Source: Lyophyllum atratum (taxonomy: Eukaryota > Basidiomycota > Agaricomycetes > Agaricales > Lyophyllaceae). Taken from it: DNA of 64,000 bases. Each line of letters begins with the position of its first letter. Position 1 is the stretch's first letter. Positions 34,507 to 46,314 of this stretch are shown in pieces. The notes below the pieces were generated by a model, which worked only from the letters and a program-made list of their open reading frames with translations, did not search any database and had not been told where the DNA came from. Location: contig JACGCN010000018.1 in the NCBI GenBank assembly GCA_014905825.1, positions 1,042,433 to 1,106,432 of the forward strand, written 5' to 3'. The position numbers were made by a program, and so were the translations under genes.

Positions 34507-36526
34507 ATGTCGTCCCGCAACGCGTACACAGCGTTGACGCCCGAGTATGCAAATTTCGCTAGACCGTTCGCCGTTGGGACTACTCGGGACACCGCGGAAT
34601 CGGAACCTCCCACTCCAGAGGAGCTCGCTGAGGATGAGATGCAGCAAGCAGGGAGATGGCGACGAAAGTATCTGGCTGTGGCGGATATTGTGAAGAACAA
34701 TATGGGGCTGTTGCTCGTGACGGGATCGCAGGCGTTTTTGTCTTTAGTGAATGTCGCTGTGAAAAGGCTCAACAGTATTGACCCACCTGTATCCACGTTT
34801 GAGGTGAGTTCTCATCATGAGTAGGCTTCGAGGGCCTTGACTGAAGTCGTGCGTCTCTCTAGTTGATCGCCGTTCGAATGGTATGCTTTCTACCGACTTT
34901 TTTTTCTGACGTCTCTGATCGCGGTCGCGCCCACCTAATCCAACTTCCAAGATCATAACTTACGTATGCTCCATGGTATACATGTACGTAGTGCCCCTCC
35001 TTCACTATTCAGAATCCGACTAGAACTTCTACCTAGGATCTATGCTGGGGTGCCAGACCCATGGTTAGGCCCAAGAGGCGTTCGGCTATTGCTTGTATTC
35101 CGCGGATTTTCGGGGTACGTTCTTTTGATCTTAAACGCAAGTGGGGCGATCACTAACGCGTCGACTGTCAGGTTTTTTGGTGTTTTCGGCATATATTATT
35201 CCTTGCAGTATCTATCACTCTCGGATGCGACTGTTTTGACGTTCCTTGCTCCGCTATGTACAGGCATTTCTGGAGCCATTCTTTTGAAGGAGAGATACAC
35301 AAAAAAGGAAGCACTAGCAAGCAGTGAGTGTGTTGTCTACCGTCATACTGCGTTTTCTATACGATGATGCTTGTTAGTTATAAGCCTTCTTGGTGTTGTC
35401 CTGATAGCACGTCCCGCATTCCTCTTCGGAGACGCTCACCGAACAGACCCTCTTTCCATTGATATCGCTGAGCAGGCCTTGCCAGAAAATCCGGAAAAAG
35501 GAACACCGGAGGAAAGGCTGATCGCAGTTGGGTCAGGAGCTGTCCATACCTGATATTGCATGCCACTGACATAACTTCATGCAGCGTGGCGTTGATCGGC
35601 GTCCTTGGCTCGACTGGTGCCTGTAAGTTATTCTGCAAGGCTCTTCTAGTAAGCGCGTCGAACACCGAATTGCAGATACATCAATTACAGCGATCGGGAA
35701 ACGAGCACACCCACTCCACGCATTGACCTCTTTCTCTTTACAGAGCGTCATCGTTGCTGTTGCCGCGTATGTTAAATACGTTGTCTGGAGTGCCCGACAT
35801 TATCATACTAAAACGATTCTTCAGGCTGGTCCTCCAGAGAACTCCAATCGTTGTGCCGACAAAGCTTGAATGGCTTGGCCTTCTCGTCATGATCGGCATC
35901 TTTGGCTTTATAGCACAGGTAATTGGCCCTCACCAGATTCAGTACATACTCCCCTGACATATACACGCTAGATTCTTCTAACGATGGGCTTGCAGCGTGA
36001 AACAGCTGGAAGAGGGTCCATTGCCGTGTACACACAGGTATTACGAGCTCACTCATTATCAATGGTATATCTGACATTGGGCTTCCAAAGATAGTATTCG
36101 CTGCAGTCCTGGAGCGGATCTTTTTCAAGACCACACCCTCCGTCCTGTCAGTTATTGGAACCCTGATTATCATTACAACCGCCCTTTACGTTGCGGTATG
36201 TACCTACCGCAACACTGCCCATTTATATAACTGATACATGGTGGACATAGGTGACAAAAGATCAAACGAAGAAAAGCAAGAACAGTGTAAGGCTTCGTGG
36301 ATTACCTGACGGAGCGCTCGAAGAAGGCTTGTTGGAAGGCCTCTTGGAGGGCCACCTTGGAGACCAGAGTCCCGTGATCAAGGACGAACCTAAAGAATCG
36401 AGTGGCGCGCATGAGGTCAAAGCCCCTCAGACCACGCGTTTCTCTGCACCCCGAGGCGGTGCTCTTGACGATACCACAGCACTTCCTGCTGCTGAGGGCA
36501 CCGGAGATATAAAGGCGTTGACATAG
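34507..36526 (+). CDS. EamA/DMT-superfamily transporter, tandem copy 2
   Basis: Same twelve-exon layout as copy 1. The first exon is exactly as long (34507-34803, 99 codons) and starts with the same MSSRNAYTA. Key segments: MGLLLVTGSQAFLSLVNVAV, SDATVLTFLAPLCTGISGAI, LLKERYTKKEALAS, ISLLGVVLIARPAFLFGD, AYTSITAIGKRAHPLHAL, FIAQ and ILLTMGLQRETAGRGSIAVY, and a Glu-rich tail ending before 36526. All splice phases close, including GGG-TTT-TTT-GGT at the point where copy 1 is out of phase. An in-frame ATG lies upstream at 34468, but the conserved MSSRN start at 34507 is preferred. Substrate unknown. Confidence 0.87.
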
Positions 36527-37271
36527 ATGCTGGTGACGCTCTCCGCTGTTGCGCCACGGTCCTTCCAGGGGAGTGATTCGTAGAAGTGAGGATCTCAGAC
36601 ATCTAGCCAGATATTGTATAGAAGGATATCGGTGAGGACACCGAGCATTTACTGACTTGGACAATGTTGTTAAATACCGTTATGCGTTCTGGTTTTACGC
36701 GGTGTAACATGTGTCCTACGAGACAGTTTTCCTTTGCACTCATGTTAACACCATCTCGTGGACAGATTACACGTCCTGATGCCTTTGCACGCGCTCTCGA
36801 CATGATTGATTTTTCCATGGTGGAGATGGGTGACATGGGTAACTGTACATACTCGGGCTATCATCTGATCAGTGGGAGCGATTTCTTTCTGCGGCGGGGA
36901 AGGATACCAGATCAATTCTGTGCGTATGATGTTCTGTTCAAAGTTATTATCAGGCGTACTCACGCTCTGCGTTACGGAGCACATGGTCATGATTCCGACA
37001 CAAAAGGAAGGGGGGCGCCACGATCAGATCTGAAACATCCATTTACTCGATACAGTAAGCGTAATTTTGGGTATCCGGGCCAGGCCGATCGAGTCTCAAC
37101 TCTTCCTTCGTACCTCTCACTCCAAACTTCGGAGTCTTCGCCGCCAGCATGGAATTTTGCCCTGGATCCTTTTCCTGAGTCACAGTTGCGCCCTTCAAAC
37201 GTCGCTCATTCCTGTCGATCCGCGCGCAAACATCTAACCCGCAAGTAAGGACTCCTCGGAACAACGACGTC
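36527..37271. other. Spacer between transporter copies 2 and 3
   Basis: About 750 bases. A plus-strand open frame at 36664-37248 has no recognisable domain and lies in the expected promoter region of copy 3. I do not call it a gene. Confidence 0.5.
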
Positions 37272-39313
37272 ATGACGTCTAGTAGCGTATACAGCCCCTT
37301 GCCGTCTCATGGTACCGACGTTCCCCCGGACGTTGTTGAGTCTCCTCTAGGTACTCCAGCACGATCCAGGGAGCCATCCCCCCTGGAGTTGCCCAGCGCC
37401 GGTGAAGTGCAGCAGACGGGGAGGTGGCACGCGAAGTATTTGGCTGTAAAAGGAATTGCAAAGAACAACGTCGGCTTGTTGCTTGTGACAGCAGCGCAGG
37501 CATTTCTAGCTTTGATGAACGCCATTGTGAAAAAGCTCAACACTATCGACCCACCTGTACCGACGCTAGAGGTGTGTCTACTTACAACGAAGAATTTCAT
37601 GGAACTTGACTCCCATGCTTCTTACAGATGATAGTCGTCCGCATGGTATGTATCCTTACCTTACAGGCTGTCATCGGGCTGATCAGACTTCGTGTAGACC
37701 ATAACTTATATCTGTGCCATGACATACATGTATGGTCTCTCCCTCCTTCGGCCCTCGAGCATAGCGAATTGGAACTTGCTGACTTGCTGACTTTCTGTAA
37801 CTTAGGATTTGTGCTAAAGTTCCTGACCCGTGGTTGGGTCCAAAAGGTGTTCGATTATTGCTTGTATTACGCGGGATTTTCGGGTATGTTTACCTTCATC
37901 TGGAAGCCGTGTCAGGCGGGTCAATGATAATGCGTCCAATCAGGTTCATTGGAAGTATCGGCGTATATGCTTCATTGAAGTATCTATCTCTTTCGGAAGC
38001 TACTGTATTGACATTTCTGGCGCCACTTTGTACTGGTATCTTTGGGGCCATTTTTCTGAAGGAGAAGTACACGAAACGGCAAGCTCTAGCAAGCGGTAAG
38101 TAGTAGAGGTGTTCTTGCCTTCGGCGTCCAGTGTCTTGGTATTCATGATATTCTAGTCGTCAGTCTTTTGGGAGTCATACTTATAGCGCGACCTGCGTCC
38201 CTGTTCGGAAACACTCCGCCAGGGCCTCGTTTCGCCAATCCAATTCCTGCCCAACGGTTATTGATAGGCATTCTGGAAGGTAGAAAGCAAGAGAAGAGGC
38301 TAATAGGAGTTGGGTATGTGTCTGTCCTTTGGTCTGTGCTGTGCATGTCATTGACAGTGCATAAATCAAAAATGTAGCCTAGCGTTGATTGGCGTCTTGG
38401 GATCAGCTGGTGCATGTAGGTCCTCCTTCAAGCGCCTTTTAGACGCCGCACGTAACGACAGATTCTAGATACTACTATCGCAGCCATGGGGAGACGGATA
38501 AACCCACTCCATGCAATGGCCTCTCACTCCCTTCAGAGTACCATCTATGCTGCTATTGCGTGTGTTAAATCGTACAGGACTAGGGATGTGTACTGACAAG
38601 TCTCTGCAGAATGATCATACGAAGGACCCCCATAGTCGTACCAAATGAGCCTGAATGGCTTACCCTTCTCATTATGATCGGCTTATTTGGCTTCATTGCT
38701 CAGGTACATACAAAAACCCACCAACATTGAGGAGACGGCTATCTGAAATATGAATCGACAGGGTCTGCTGACGATGGGCTTGCAGCGCGAGACTGCAGGA
38801 AGAGGGCCAATCGCCATCTACACCCAGGTATTTACAGCGCATCAATCACGTCACCTTTTTGTCTGACTTTTGAACTCCTCTAGGTGGTATTCGCCGCAAT
38901 CTTCCAGTGGATCTTCTTTGGCACCACGCCGCCCTTCGAGTCCGTAATCGGAGCTCTGATCATCATCACAGCAGCCATCTACGTCGCGGTATGTACCACC
39001 TGTAAACCAGGTCCTGCACGCTATGCCTCATGCTTGGTGAATATAGGTAACGAAAAACAAGGAAAACAAAAAGATGGACATGCAGAAACAGCAAAGCGAA
39101 CATGACAGAGCTCTGGAAGAAGGGTTGTCGGAGGGTTCACCGGCAGGCCGCGCTGAGGCCCCAAGGGTTGAGGTCGGAGCTGATCATGTGAATGGCGCCC
39201 ATGAAGTGTCTGCCTCTCCGCAAATACGTCGCCGAACAAGTCAGGAGTATGCTACTGAGGCGACTGCGCTGCTCGCTCCTGAGGGTCGTGGAACTAGTAG
39301 GTCTACCATATAG
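37272..39313 (+). CDS. EamA/DMT-superfamily transporter, tandem copy 3
   Basis: Twelve exons, the first 37272-37571 (100 codons). The N-terminus differs from copies 1 and 2 (MTSSSVYSPLPSHG) and the loop after repeat one is rewritten (TPPGPRFANPIPAQ), but the membrane core is shared. Examples: VGLLLVTAAQAFLALMNAIV, SEATVLTFLAPLCTGIFGAI, ALIGVLGSAGAYTTIAAMG, GLLTMGLQRETAGRGPIAIY and VIGALIIITAAIYVAV. The Glu-rich tail has GALEEGL wording reduced to RALEEGLSEG. All phases close. It is the most diverged of the three, so the order of duplication was probably copy 3 first, then copies 1 and 2. Substrate unknown. Confidence 0.86.
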
Positions 39314-39717
39314 ACTCTGGGGTTGTGGCGCCACAGTCGGAAATTGTTTCGTAGATAATTAGAGATACCACAAATAACCACTTGATGGCCAAGCATCCTG
39401 TAGATGGAGATGCTTCGAGTTGTCGTCTTGGCGAGGTGATTGAGCAAGCTTCCCGTGGCCTTTGATAAGTGCCACTAGTCCTTCCTAAGAGTAGATAAGA
39501 ACGAGCATCGCGGTCCTAATGCAGCCTATGGTGCTAAATACTTACCCGTGCGCGGCTTTCGAACTGACCTATTCGGCGGTACATTATAGTAATTTTGAAG
39601 AGAAGACTAATATGTGTGACAAGTAGTAAAACAGCAAAGGAGGGTGGGTATAAATGAGCGAGGGGGTGGGGGTCGTGAGTCCGCAATGTCCAAAATATAT
39701 GATGTCCCGGGAGTTCC
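39314..39717. other. Convergent 3' ends, no gene
   Basis: About 400 bases between the plus-strand transporter and the minus-strand secreted protein. No feature recognised. Confidence 0.5.
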
Positions 39718-41261
39718 TTAGCATGTGGTGGGTGCCTTGACGGTAGATCTAAGAACCATATCAGTCTAGAGACACTAATCCCATGAACATGAAATACTTA
39801 CGAGTATTGCAGGTAGTCCGCCAAGTTCTGGTAAGGGATTTCGCGGGTGAGGCAGGATCTGAAAGCGAATATGAGTAAAGAGGCACGATGTGTTCCGCCG
39901 TGACGACATACCCGGTCCAGGCAGAGACGGTGTTCCAGAAATCAATGACATAAGAGGCATCGGTGGGGTAAGGCCCCGAGGTTCCGGTAGGGCAAGGTGT
40001 TTGTGCGCCAGGAGGTCCACCGCAAGATCTCACGGTGTTGGTGAGAGCAGCATAGTAGGCGTCGATCATGTCCTGTTGGGTCACGAATTTCTTATCTTTG
40101 GAGAGAAGATAGAAGACCTGTGAACGATGCATCAGTCACGGTTCAAAGTCGTCTAGGGAAGAAATGCCCTACATCCGTGGACAAGCGAGGCTGTTGTGCA
40201 GATAGGAGAGGCGCGCCAGTGTACAGGTAGTCTGCCTTGACCAGATGCTTGATAAGGACATCGACGGTCGACTGGCTATAGCAGAGAGCTGAGAGCACGC
40301 AGTATCTATCGGTGAAAATCGACTTGGCAGCGGCCGCTCCTATGGAACATTGTCCGACCATCTCAGCGCAACTGCCATTCTACAAAAATTGCATCAGAAC
40401 GGCAGATACAGATATCACAGGGAGAGAAGCGTCACTGACGTCGGTGATCCTTTGCGGGACACAAGCCGGCGTGGCAGCGTTGACAGCAGCATCACACGAC
40501 TGGACCGCTCCACAAACACCTGGCGTTTCCACGTATTGGATCCAGTCCTAGTGATAACATAAACGGATCAACACCTCTACCGCAGGGACAGCACAGTACA
40601 CATACAGCAAGGTTGTTGTAGAGGATGGAAGAACTCGCGCAGTTGCCGGTCCAGGCGACGGCTGCTTGCCACCATCGAATGACGGCATCTGCAGAGGTAG
40701 GGTACTCGGGCACAAGGTACCCGGGCGCGGTCGTGTTGGTGACAGTACTATTGATGGAGGAGATGGTGCCATAGTAGTAGTCGACTTTGGGATGATGATC
40801 AGATATTTGTATGTAGGGGCAGCTATCATCACTCACTGAACTGCTGCTGGGTAAGGGTCTCGGAGCCATGGGAAGCAACGTTGAATGCCTATGTAAAAGG
40901 TCAGGTCGGCACGTTATGAAATTGCAGTGTTTTGATACATACCTCGCGCGAGAGACGGGGAACCTTGTAAGAGAATTCCCCATTGAAGAAGTGCGGCGTA
41001 TCGCAGACTGCAAGGGCTAGGCATCCGGGTTGGCTCCAAGGATTGGCGGAACTTGCCTGGGAGCAAACATCCCTAAGATTATATATCGCTCAGGGAACGC
41101 TTAAGTCGGCTCTCTGAAGTCTATTCGTACCTGATGGATAGACAACTGCGAGTGTCGCGCCCGGGATCGATGTCGCGTACCACAAGGGTCTCCACTGAGG
41201 GCACTGTCAAGGCGAGAGTGAGGGAGGCGGTAGCCGCACCGAGCGCGAGGGGGAAGAGCAT
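39718..41261 (-). CDS. Secreted cysteine-rich protein with two AWTG repeats (family not recognised)
   Basis: Nine exons can be joined in phase from ATG at 41261 to TAA at 39718, giving a protein of roughly 360 residues. The signal peptide starts MLFPLALGAATASLTLALTV. The mature protein has many evenly spaced cysteines. Two related blocks of about 70 residues are visible. The first runs from IDYYYGTISSINST through YPTSADAVIRWWQAAVAWTG to NCASSSILYNNLA. The second runs from MIDAYYAALTNTV through YPTDASYVIDFWNTVSAWTG to SCLTREIPYQNLADYL. Between them lie cysteine-rich segments such as VCGAVQSCDAAVNAATPACV. I do not recognise the family. The shared tryptophan, glycine and cysteine positions argue for an internal duplication. 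Probably exported to wall or medium; function unknown. The last exon (about 10 codons) is the least certain. Confidence 0.7.
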
Positions 41262-42262
41262 GGTTGATGGGGGACAAGTCTGATACTAGAGATTAATCTC
41301 TACCGCCGCGTTTTTATATACGGGGAAGTAGACATGTTCTGTCTGCGGCATGGGCTGGCCGCGCCGTCTTCCTTGAATAGATCATACAAATGATGGCTAC
41401 CAAGCTGGTAGCTATTTATGATTCCTCCCTAACTGAGGTAGAATCTCAGGTCAACTTCGAAGTGTCAACCAAGTGTCAGCGTTGTCAACGGTGGTTCGGC
41501 GAAAGGAGAGACGCATGGTGGAAACTCAAAGGAATTATTTGAAGCATCGGCATGATCCGACAGGCGTTAACATTGATGCCATCGTCTCGACTCGCGTCAG
41601 CTGGGGTCGGACTTGCACCAACTTCCCTCCTCTCGCTGCCCTGCATATTTTCCTAGGGCTTTCTTCGCCGCAACGCACCGCTAAAACCTGAAAGTCACGC
41701 CCCTCGTATGCCGCCGCACCACCAGCTGGTACATCGTAGGCCTCGTAACATGGAGAACCTGCAAACAATGCAAGAAAAGGGAAGGAATCTGGAGAGTTTT
41801 TTTTGCTAGACATAGCAGAGCAGCGCTTGACCTTTCAGACCCTCGTAACTTCCAGAACCCAGGAATCACCATTCTTGACACCGTGCATGCATCTTGAAGA
41901 ATAATACAACTGACCGATCCAGGTCCTCAAACATAAATAGCTCGCCACCACGCTATCTCAGGATCGTTTAATGAATGGAACGCTATCGCCGTCAGGCCGA
42001 TGAATCCCGACTCAACCCAAATACAACCGTCTCACGGAAACTTGGACATGAAAACGCACTGGACGACGGCCAGCATCCTTTCTTCCCTGTCTTTCCTGAC
42101 GTTACCATCTCCCTGTCCCAAGGATCCTTTGCGTCTCTCGACAGGCAGAACCCACCGCCCGACTCTCGAAGTATTACTGTGAACCCGGCATCTCCCTTTC
42201 TCCGGCGACAGCTATCTGGGCTGCACTTCACGTAAAGCCAAAAGACAATGCGCAATCGGAGG
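41262..42262. other. Intergenic, no supported gene
   Basis: About 1 kb: promoter of the secreted protein (a TATATA-like run at about 41315) and 3' flank of the Zn2Cys6 gene. A plus-strand open frame at 41975-42235 is not convincing. Confidence 0.5.
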
Positions 42263-45200
42263 CTATATCAAGCCCCCCGCACGATCGCTCTCCGCGTTTG
42301 GATCGTTCGCCATACTAGTGGCCGCGTTGCTCGGATTATCATATCCAGAAGCAAGTAGTCCCTCTAGATCGAACGGATCGGCAGGCTGAACAAACAGCCC
42401 TTCGATGGAATACGAGTTGAGCAGGTCGTCCAAAGAGCATGGTTCCACACCCGGCGAAGGGTTATCTGTCGCATGACGACGTCGATAATGATGACTTGGT
42501 AAAGAGAGGAAATGCAAGCCAAACGCACTGTGTCCACCTGCTTCCGCACCATGGATGCGCGCAACGAAGAATCTGTCGGTGCCGCAGTGTTATGCGGTAG
42601 GTTCGTGTCTAGGGTAACTCCAGGTGAGCAAAGTTTGTTACCTTGGACAAGTAGGCCACGCACTGGTAAACCGACGTAGGAGACCCTTGTCCGGGAGCGA
42701 AATAAAGGTCTTGCGTGCCGTCAACGAAGGATCGATGCGTTGAAACCCGAGTCCTACAATTCATGCCTCAGAAGATGCGTAGGTCGACTGCGGTGGATGG
42801 ACATAACCGGCTGCGCGCTGCTCAAGTATATTTGAGACGTACGATATTCCGGCCCAGTAGTGCTCCATGCGCTGGATCGCCTTCGTGAGCACGGACAGAT
42901 TCTGTCGGGCAAGGGTGCTGAGTAGGTCGTCGAATGTCTGGGGCTTTTTGTCGGCCTGGAGGTTAAATCCTGCCGCAGTGTTTTTCATGTCGTGGATGAA
43001 GGCAAGGCTAGGAAAGCGCGGGGGTCAGTAATTTCAGTGGATGTATGAATGTTAGTCTTTACCTCGCGACGTAGATGGGCTGAACCGCGAACGGGCTTGC
43101 CAGCTGCGAAAAGGGATTAGCTTTAATATACGCAGATGAGAAAGAATACATGGCGCACGTAAGAATGCGAAGCAAAAAGATCTGCAAAGACCAGACATTC
43201 CGCGATGATACGCGAGCTCGAAAGTGAGAGCTTTATCGAGCGATCCATATTCTGCGACAACGGCGTTTCTATCCCCGACGGCTTCGACATGAGTTCCGGA
43301 TGGAACACCATGGCCAGCACCGCATTAGCCCACAGATGAAGTGTCAAGAACGAGTCCTACACCCCCCCACCGTCAATCCCCAATTTCCCAATCCATGCAA
43401 GTGTGAAAACAGCAACATACCCCATGCCCCCTTGCCTCCTGGTGCTTAAACGCCTCCACACTCCACTTCATCGCATCCGGCAGCTCCGCATAAAACTGCA
43501 CCAACTCGGTCTGCAACCTCTTCAGCGTCTCCGGGCTCGCCATACTCGGACCCGTCACCAGCGTGCGCAGCCGGCCCCTGCGCCCGTTCAGCACGCTTGC
43601 GATGCGCCCGCAGAGGACCATCAGGCGCACCATGTACACGAACGCTGTGGGCTGCGGGAGCTCCTGCGCGGCGTCGGCATCGGAGCGTGCGGGGTCGGGG
43701 GCGAAGTCCTCGTCGACGGGGAGAGGGACTTCGATCATGTCTTCGGAGATGGTGGGCGGCCGGCCTGTGGAGAAGGCGAGGATGCGGTCCTAGGAATCCC
43801 TTGGTGATTTTGAAGAGGTAGTGGAAAGGGTATAACTGACTGTGACGAATAAGCACCAGAATAGATGGCGGACGCGTATGAGGTGTGCTCTGTTTTCGTA
43901 AATTTCAGAATTCTGTCGAAGGATTGAATTATAGTTGGCGTGAGTAGAGAAATAAAGCTTACTTCATGCATGCCTATATCCAGAGCCATCCGTATAGCCA
44001 TTCTGCGCGTCATTTCAGGGAAATCTCAAAAACAACACTAGCGGTGGGTACGCACCCTGAATATTGCTATAATGGCCTACCGTTCAGTCCTTAGCAGACC
44101 AAAACGCGCATAACACGGACATACCCATAGTCCGCTTTCTGAATTCTAAGCGTTTGGTTATTTAGTCAGAAGGTGGGGGCTTGAGTGGCGTCCTCAAAAC
44201 ATACTTGTCCATAATTAGCCCAGGCTAAGAGAAGAAGCCCTGTGACGACGTCTGTCGTCGGTAGATGCAGTAACGGTATAATGAGCTCTTGAGCTTTGGT
44301 TATAAACGGTGCACATGCCTGGCGATGCCGTATAGTCAATTCATCGAAGGCTCGCCTATATGGACTTGGGTGGGACCTACTTTGAGTGGAGCGTCTTGAG
44401 CGGATGGGTGGAATCTGCACACGACTTATGAGCACTAGAACTCTTTTGGACCGACGGTAGTCCTACCTGGCACCGAGTGCGCAGATACCTATGCGTAAAT
44501 AAGGATATCAGCTCGAACACGTTGATAAACAAATAAGAAACACTGCGCATACAGTTGAGTAAGAACGCAGACATCGTCCCAGTTTCCAGGCGTTCCTCCA
44601 TCCGTCTACGACTTATACTCGGAAAATGTCGGCTCATGGTCCTGAAAAAGGTATCGAGGAGGGGAATATAGACATGTGGGTATGGTAATCCGTTATCATC
44701 GAATACATCAAGTTCCGACTGGCCAGTAGGTCCCGACGGTGAAGTACAAACGGGTAATGGCGCACTGAATCCCGAGACGGGGCTGCTGGACGCCGGCAGT
44801 GGCTGAAGCTTGAGTGATATACGATTGACTCCTGGACTACGAACATGATGAATTCGCGGGTACGAGATCCAGACGCCAACCGAAAAGACTCACTGGATAG
44901 CGGTGGATCCAGATTGCTGAATCATCCTTCAGCGATACCAGAAGGAAAGAGGGCACGGGCGACTCACGAATCGGTAATAGTACAACTCCAAGTCCTCATT
45001 ACGCGTCGGATCGCCATCTATAAACGCAACCTGCGACTCCAACGCGCGTACGAGCTGCGCTGCGTCTTTCTCCCTCGCATCCGCTGGCGCGAACTGTGGG
45101 AGCATGCTCGAGGAGGGCATCAGACCCTGACCGGACGACGCGTTTCATCATCGACCTCCACGTCAACTGAGGTGACACCGACGACGCTGGAAAGTCCCAC

Positions 45201-45646
45201 TGCATCCCCTCCGCCGCATGCGGGCTCACACTCAACGTATCCGGGCGACCCTGTCAAACCAAATCAGCCTCAACGCACAAAACACCCCCAGGGCCATAGA
45301 TCTCACCCACGCCATAAGACTCTGAATATCCTTCTCCGGTGCAGGTGCAGGCCCTATCTGATCCCCACCAGCCGCATAGCGCATCTGCCCAAGCCGCTCC
45401 CTCCTCTCCTCCTCCTCCATCTCCCTCCTCGTCCTCTTCCTCCTCCGTCCACGGGCCACTCACACTCCTCCCGTGCCTTCGCGCACGCCCGGCACACCGG
45501 TTATCGCCGGAGCACCGAGCGCGTTTGGTGCGGCAGCGTAGGCAGGCGAGCGCTACGCGTTTCTCGTTCGGGTTTGGGTTTGGGGGGTCGAGGGTGGAGG
45601 TGGGGGGAGATGCGGAGGTGGTGGGTGAGGGCTTGCTGGATGACAT
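42263..45646 (-). CDS. Zn(II)2Cys6 fungal transcription factor, with apparent frame breaks
   Basis: ATG at 45646 begins MSSSKPSPTTSASPP, followed by the binuclear cluster ACLRCRTKRARCSGDN / PVCRACAKAREECEW. The two halves lie in different frames: one C seems missing near 45498, and another near 45454 before the basic coiled stretch RRKRTRREMEEEERRERLGQ. Downstream exons give the fungal_trans domain: ETGTMSAFLLNCMRS-ICALGAR, RMAIRMALDIGMHE, HLIRVRHLFWCLFVTDRI, and a cytosolic helical part. Then SFLTLHLWANAVLAMVFHPE, SSSRIIAECLVFADLFASHS, SLPDKGLLRRFT and an acidic C-terminus ending LLASGYDNPSNAATS. These factors bind DNA as dimers and often regulate neighbouring catabolic genes. The join around 44430 is also off by one. 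A full exon list is not given because the phases do not all close. Confidence 0.75.
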
Positions 45647-46314
45647 CGTGGCCGTTGGATGAGGAGGGTTTGGGGGTGGGGGGCGTAGGCTAAAAGGTTG
45701 CTCATTGTAATTTGTTGACTCAGGTCCAAGGAGGAGCCTGAGGATCAGTGGATTCCGATCAGAGGATCTTGCAGATCTCGGATTCCGGAACCCTGTTTCC
45801 AATCGTAAGAGAGCGTAAGAGGCGCGTGCGCGCGTACCTTAGAAACGCTTATTTCGGGGTGGTCCTCGATCACTTCATCTTAAAAGCCCTCTGCAGCTCT
45901 CCAGAATATACTTATGGTGTAGGATATATTGCACCATCGGGCGTTCAACTTTTAATATGCAGACTTATGCGCATGAACCTCCTGTGACAGCCCACACTGA
46001 GTACCATCTACTACCACTATGATTCCAAGGAACGCACCAGTAGATCGCAGATGAAAGGGACAAAGTTGAACCGCCGGCCGACGGGTAAACTGGCTGTTCC
46101 AATTGGGGACCGTGTCAGTATAATAAACACCTCCTCCATCATCAGAAGTTCACGACACGCCCAGACCGTGGCGTAGCAAAAAATCTTATCCCTCAATAGA
46201 ATTTGAAAGCCCATGCATGCAAAATCATTTCATTACACCTCACCTACACCACGGACCAACGCAAGCATTCATATACATAGTACAAAGATCAAAACCATCT
46301 CATCACCACCCCAC
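45647..46314. other. Intergenic between transcription factor and MFS transporter
   Basis: About 670 bases: Zn2Cys6 promoter and MFS 3' flank. No inverted CGG-type site was firmly identified by eye. Confidence 0.5.

Noticed and set aside
36664..37248. Plus-strand open frame of 194 codons between transporter copies 2 and 3
   Set aside because: No domain, position fits the promoter of copy 3, and no counterpart in the spacer between copies 1 and 2.
39540..39600. GCTTTCGAACTGACC resembling a tRNA T-arm
   Set aside because: No matching acceptor, D-arm or anticodon stem around it.
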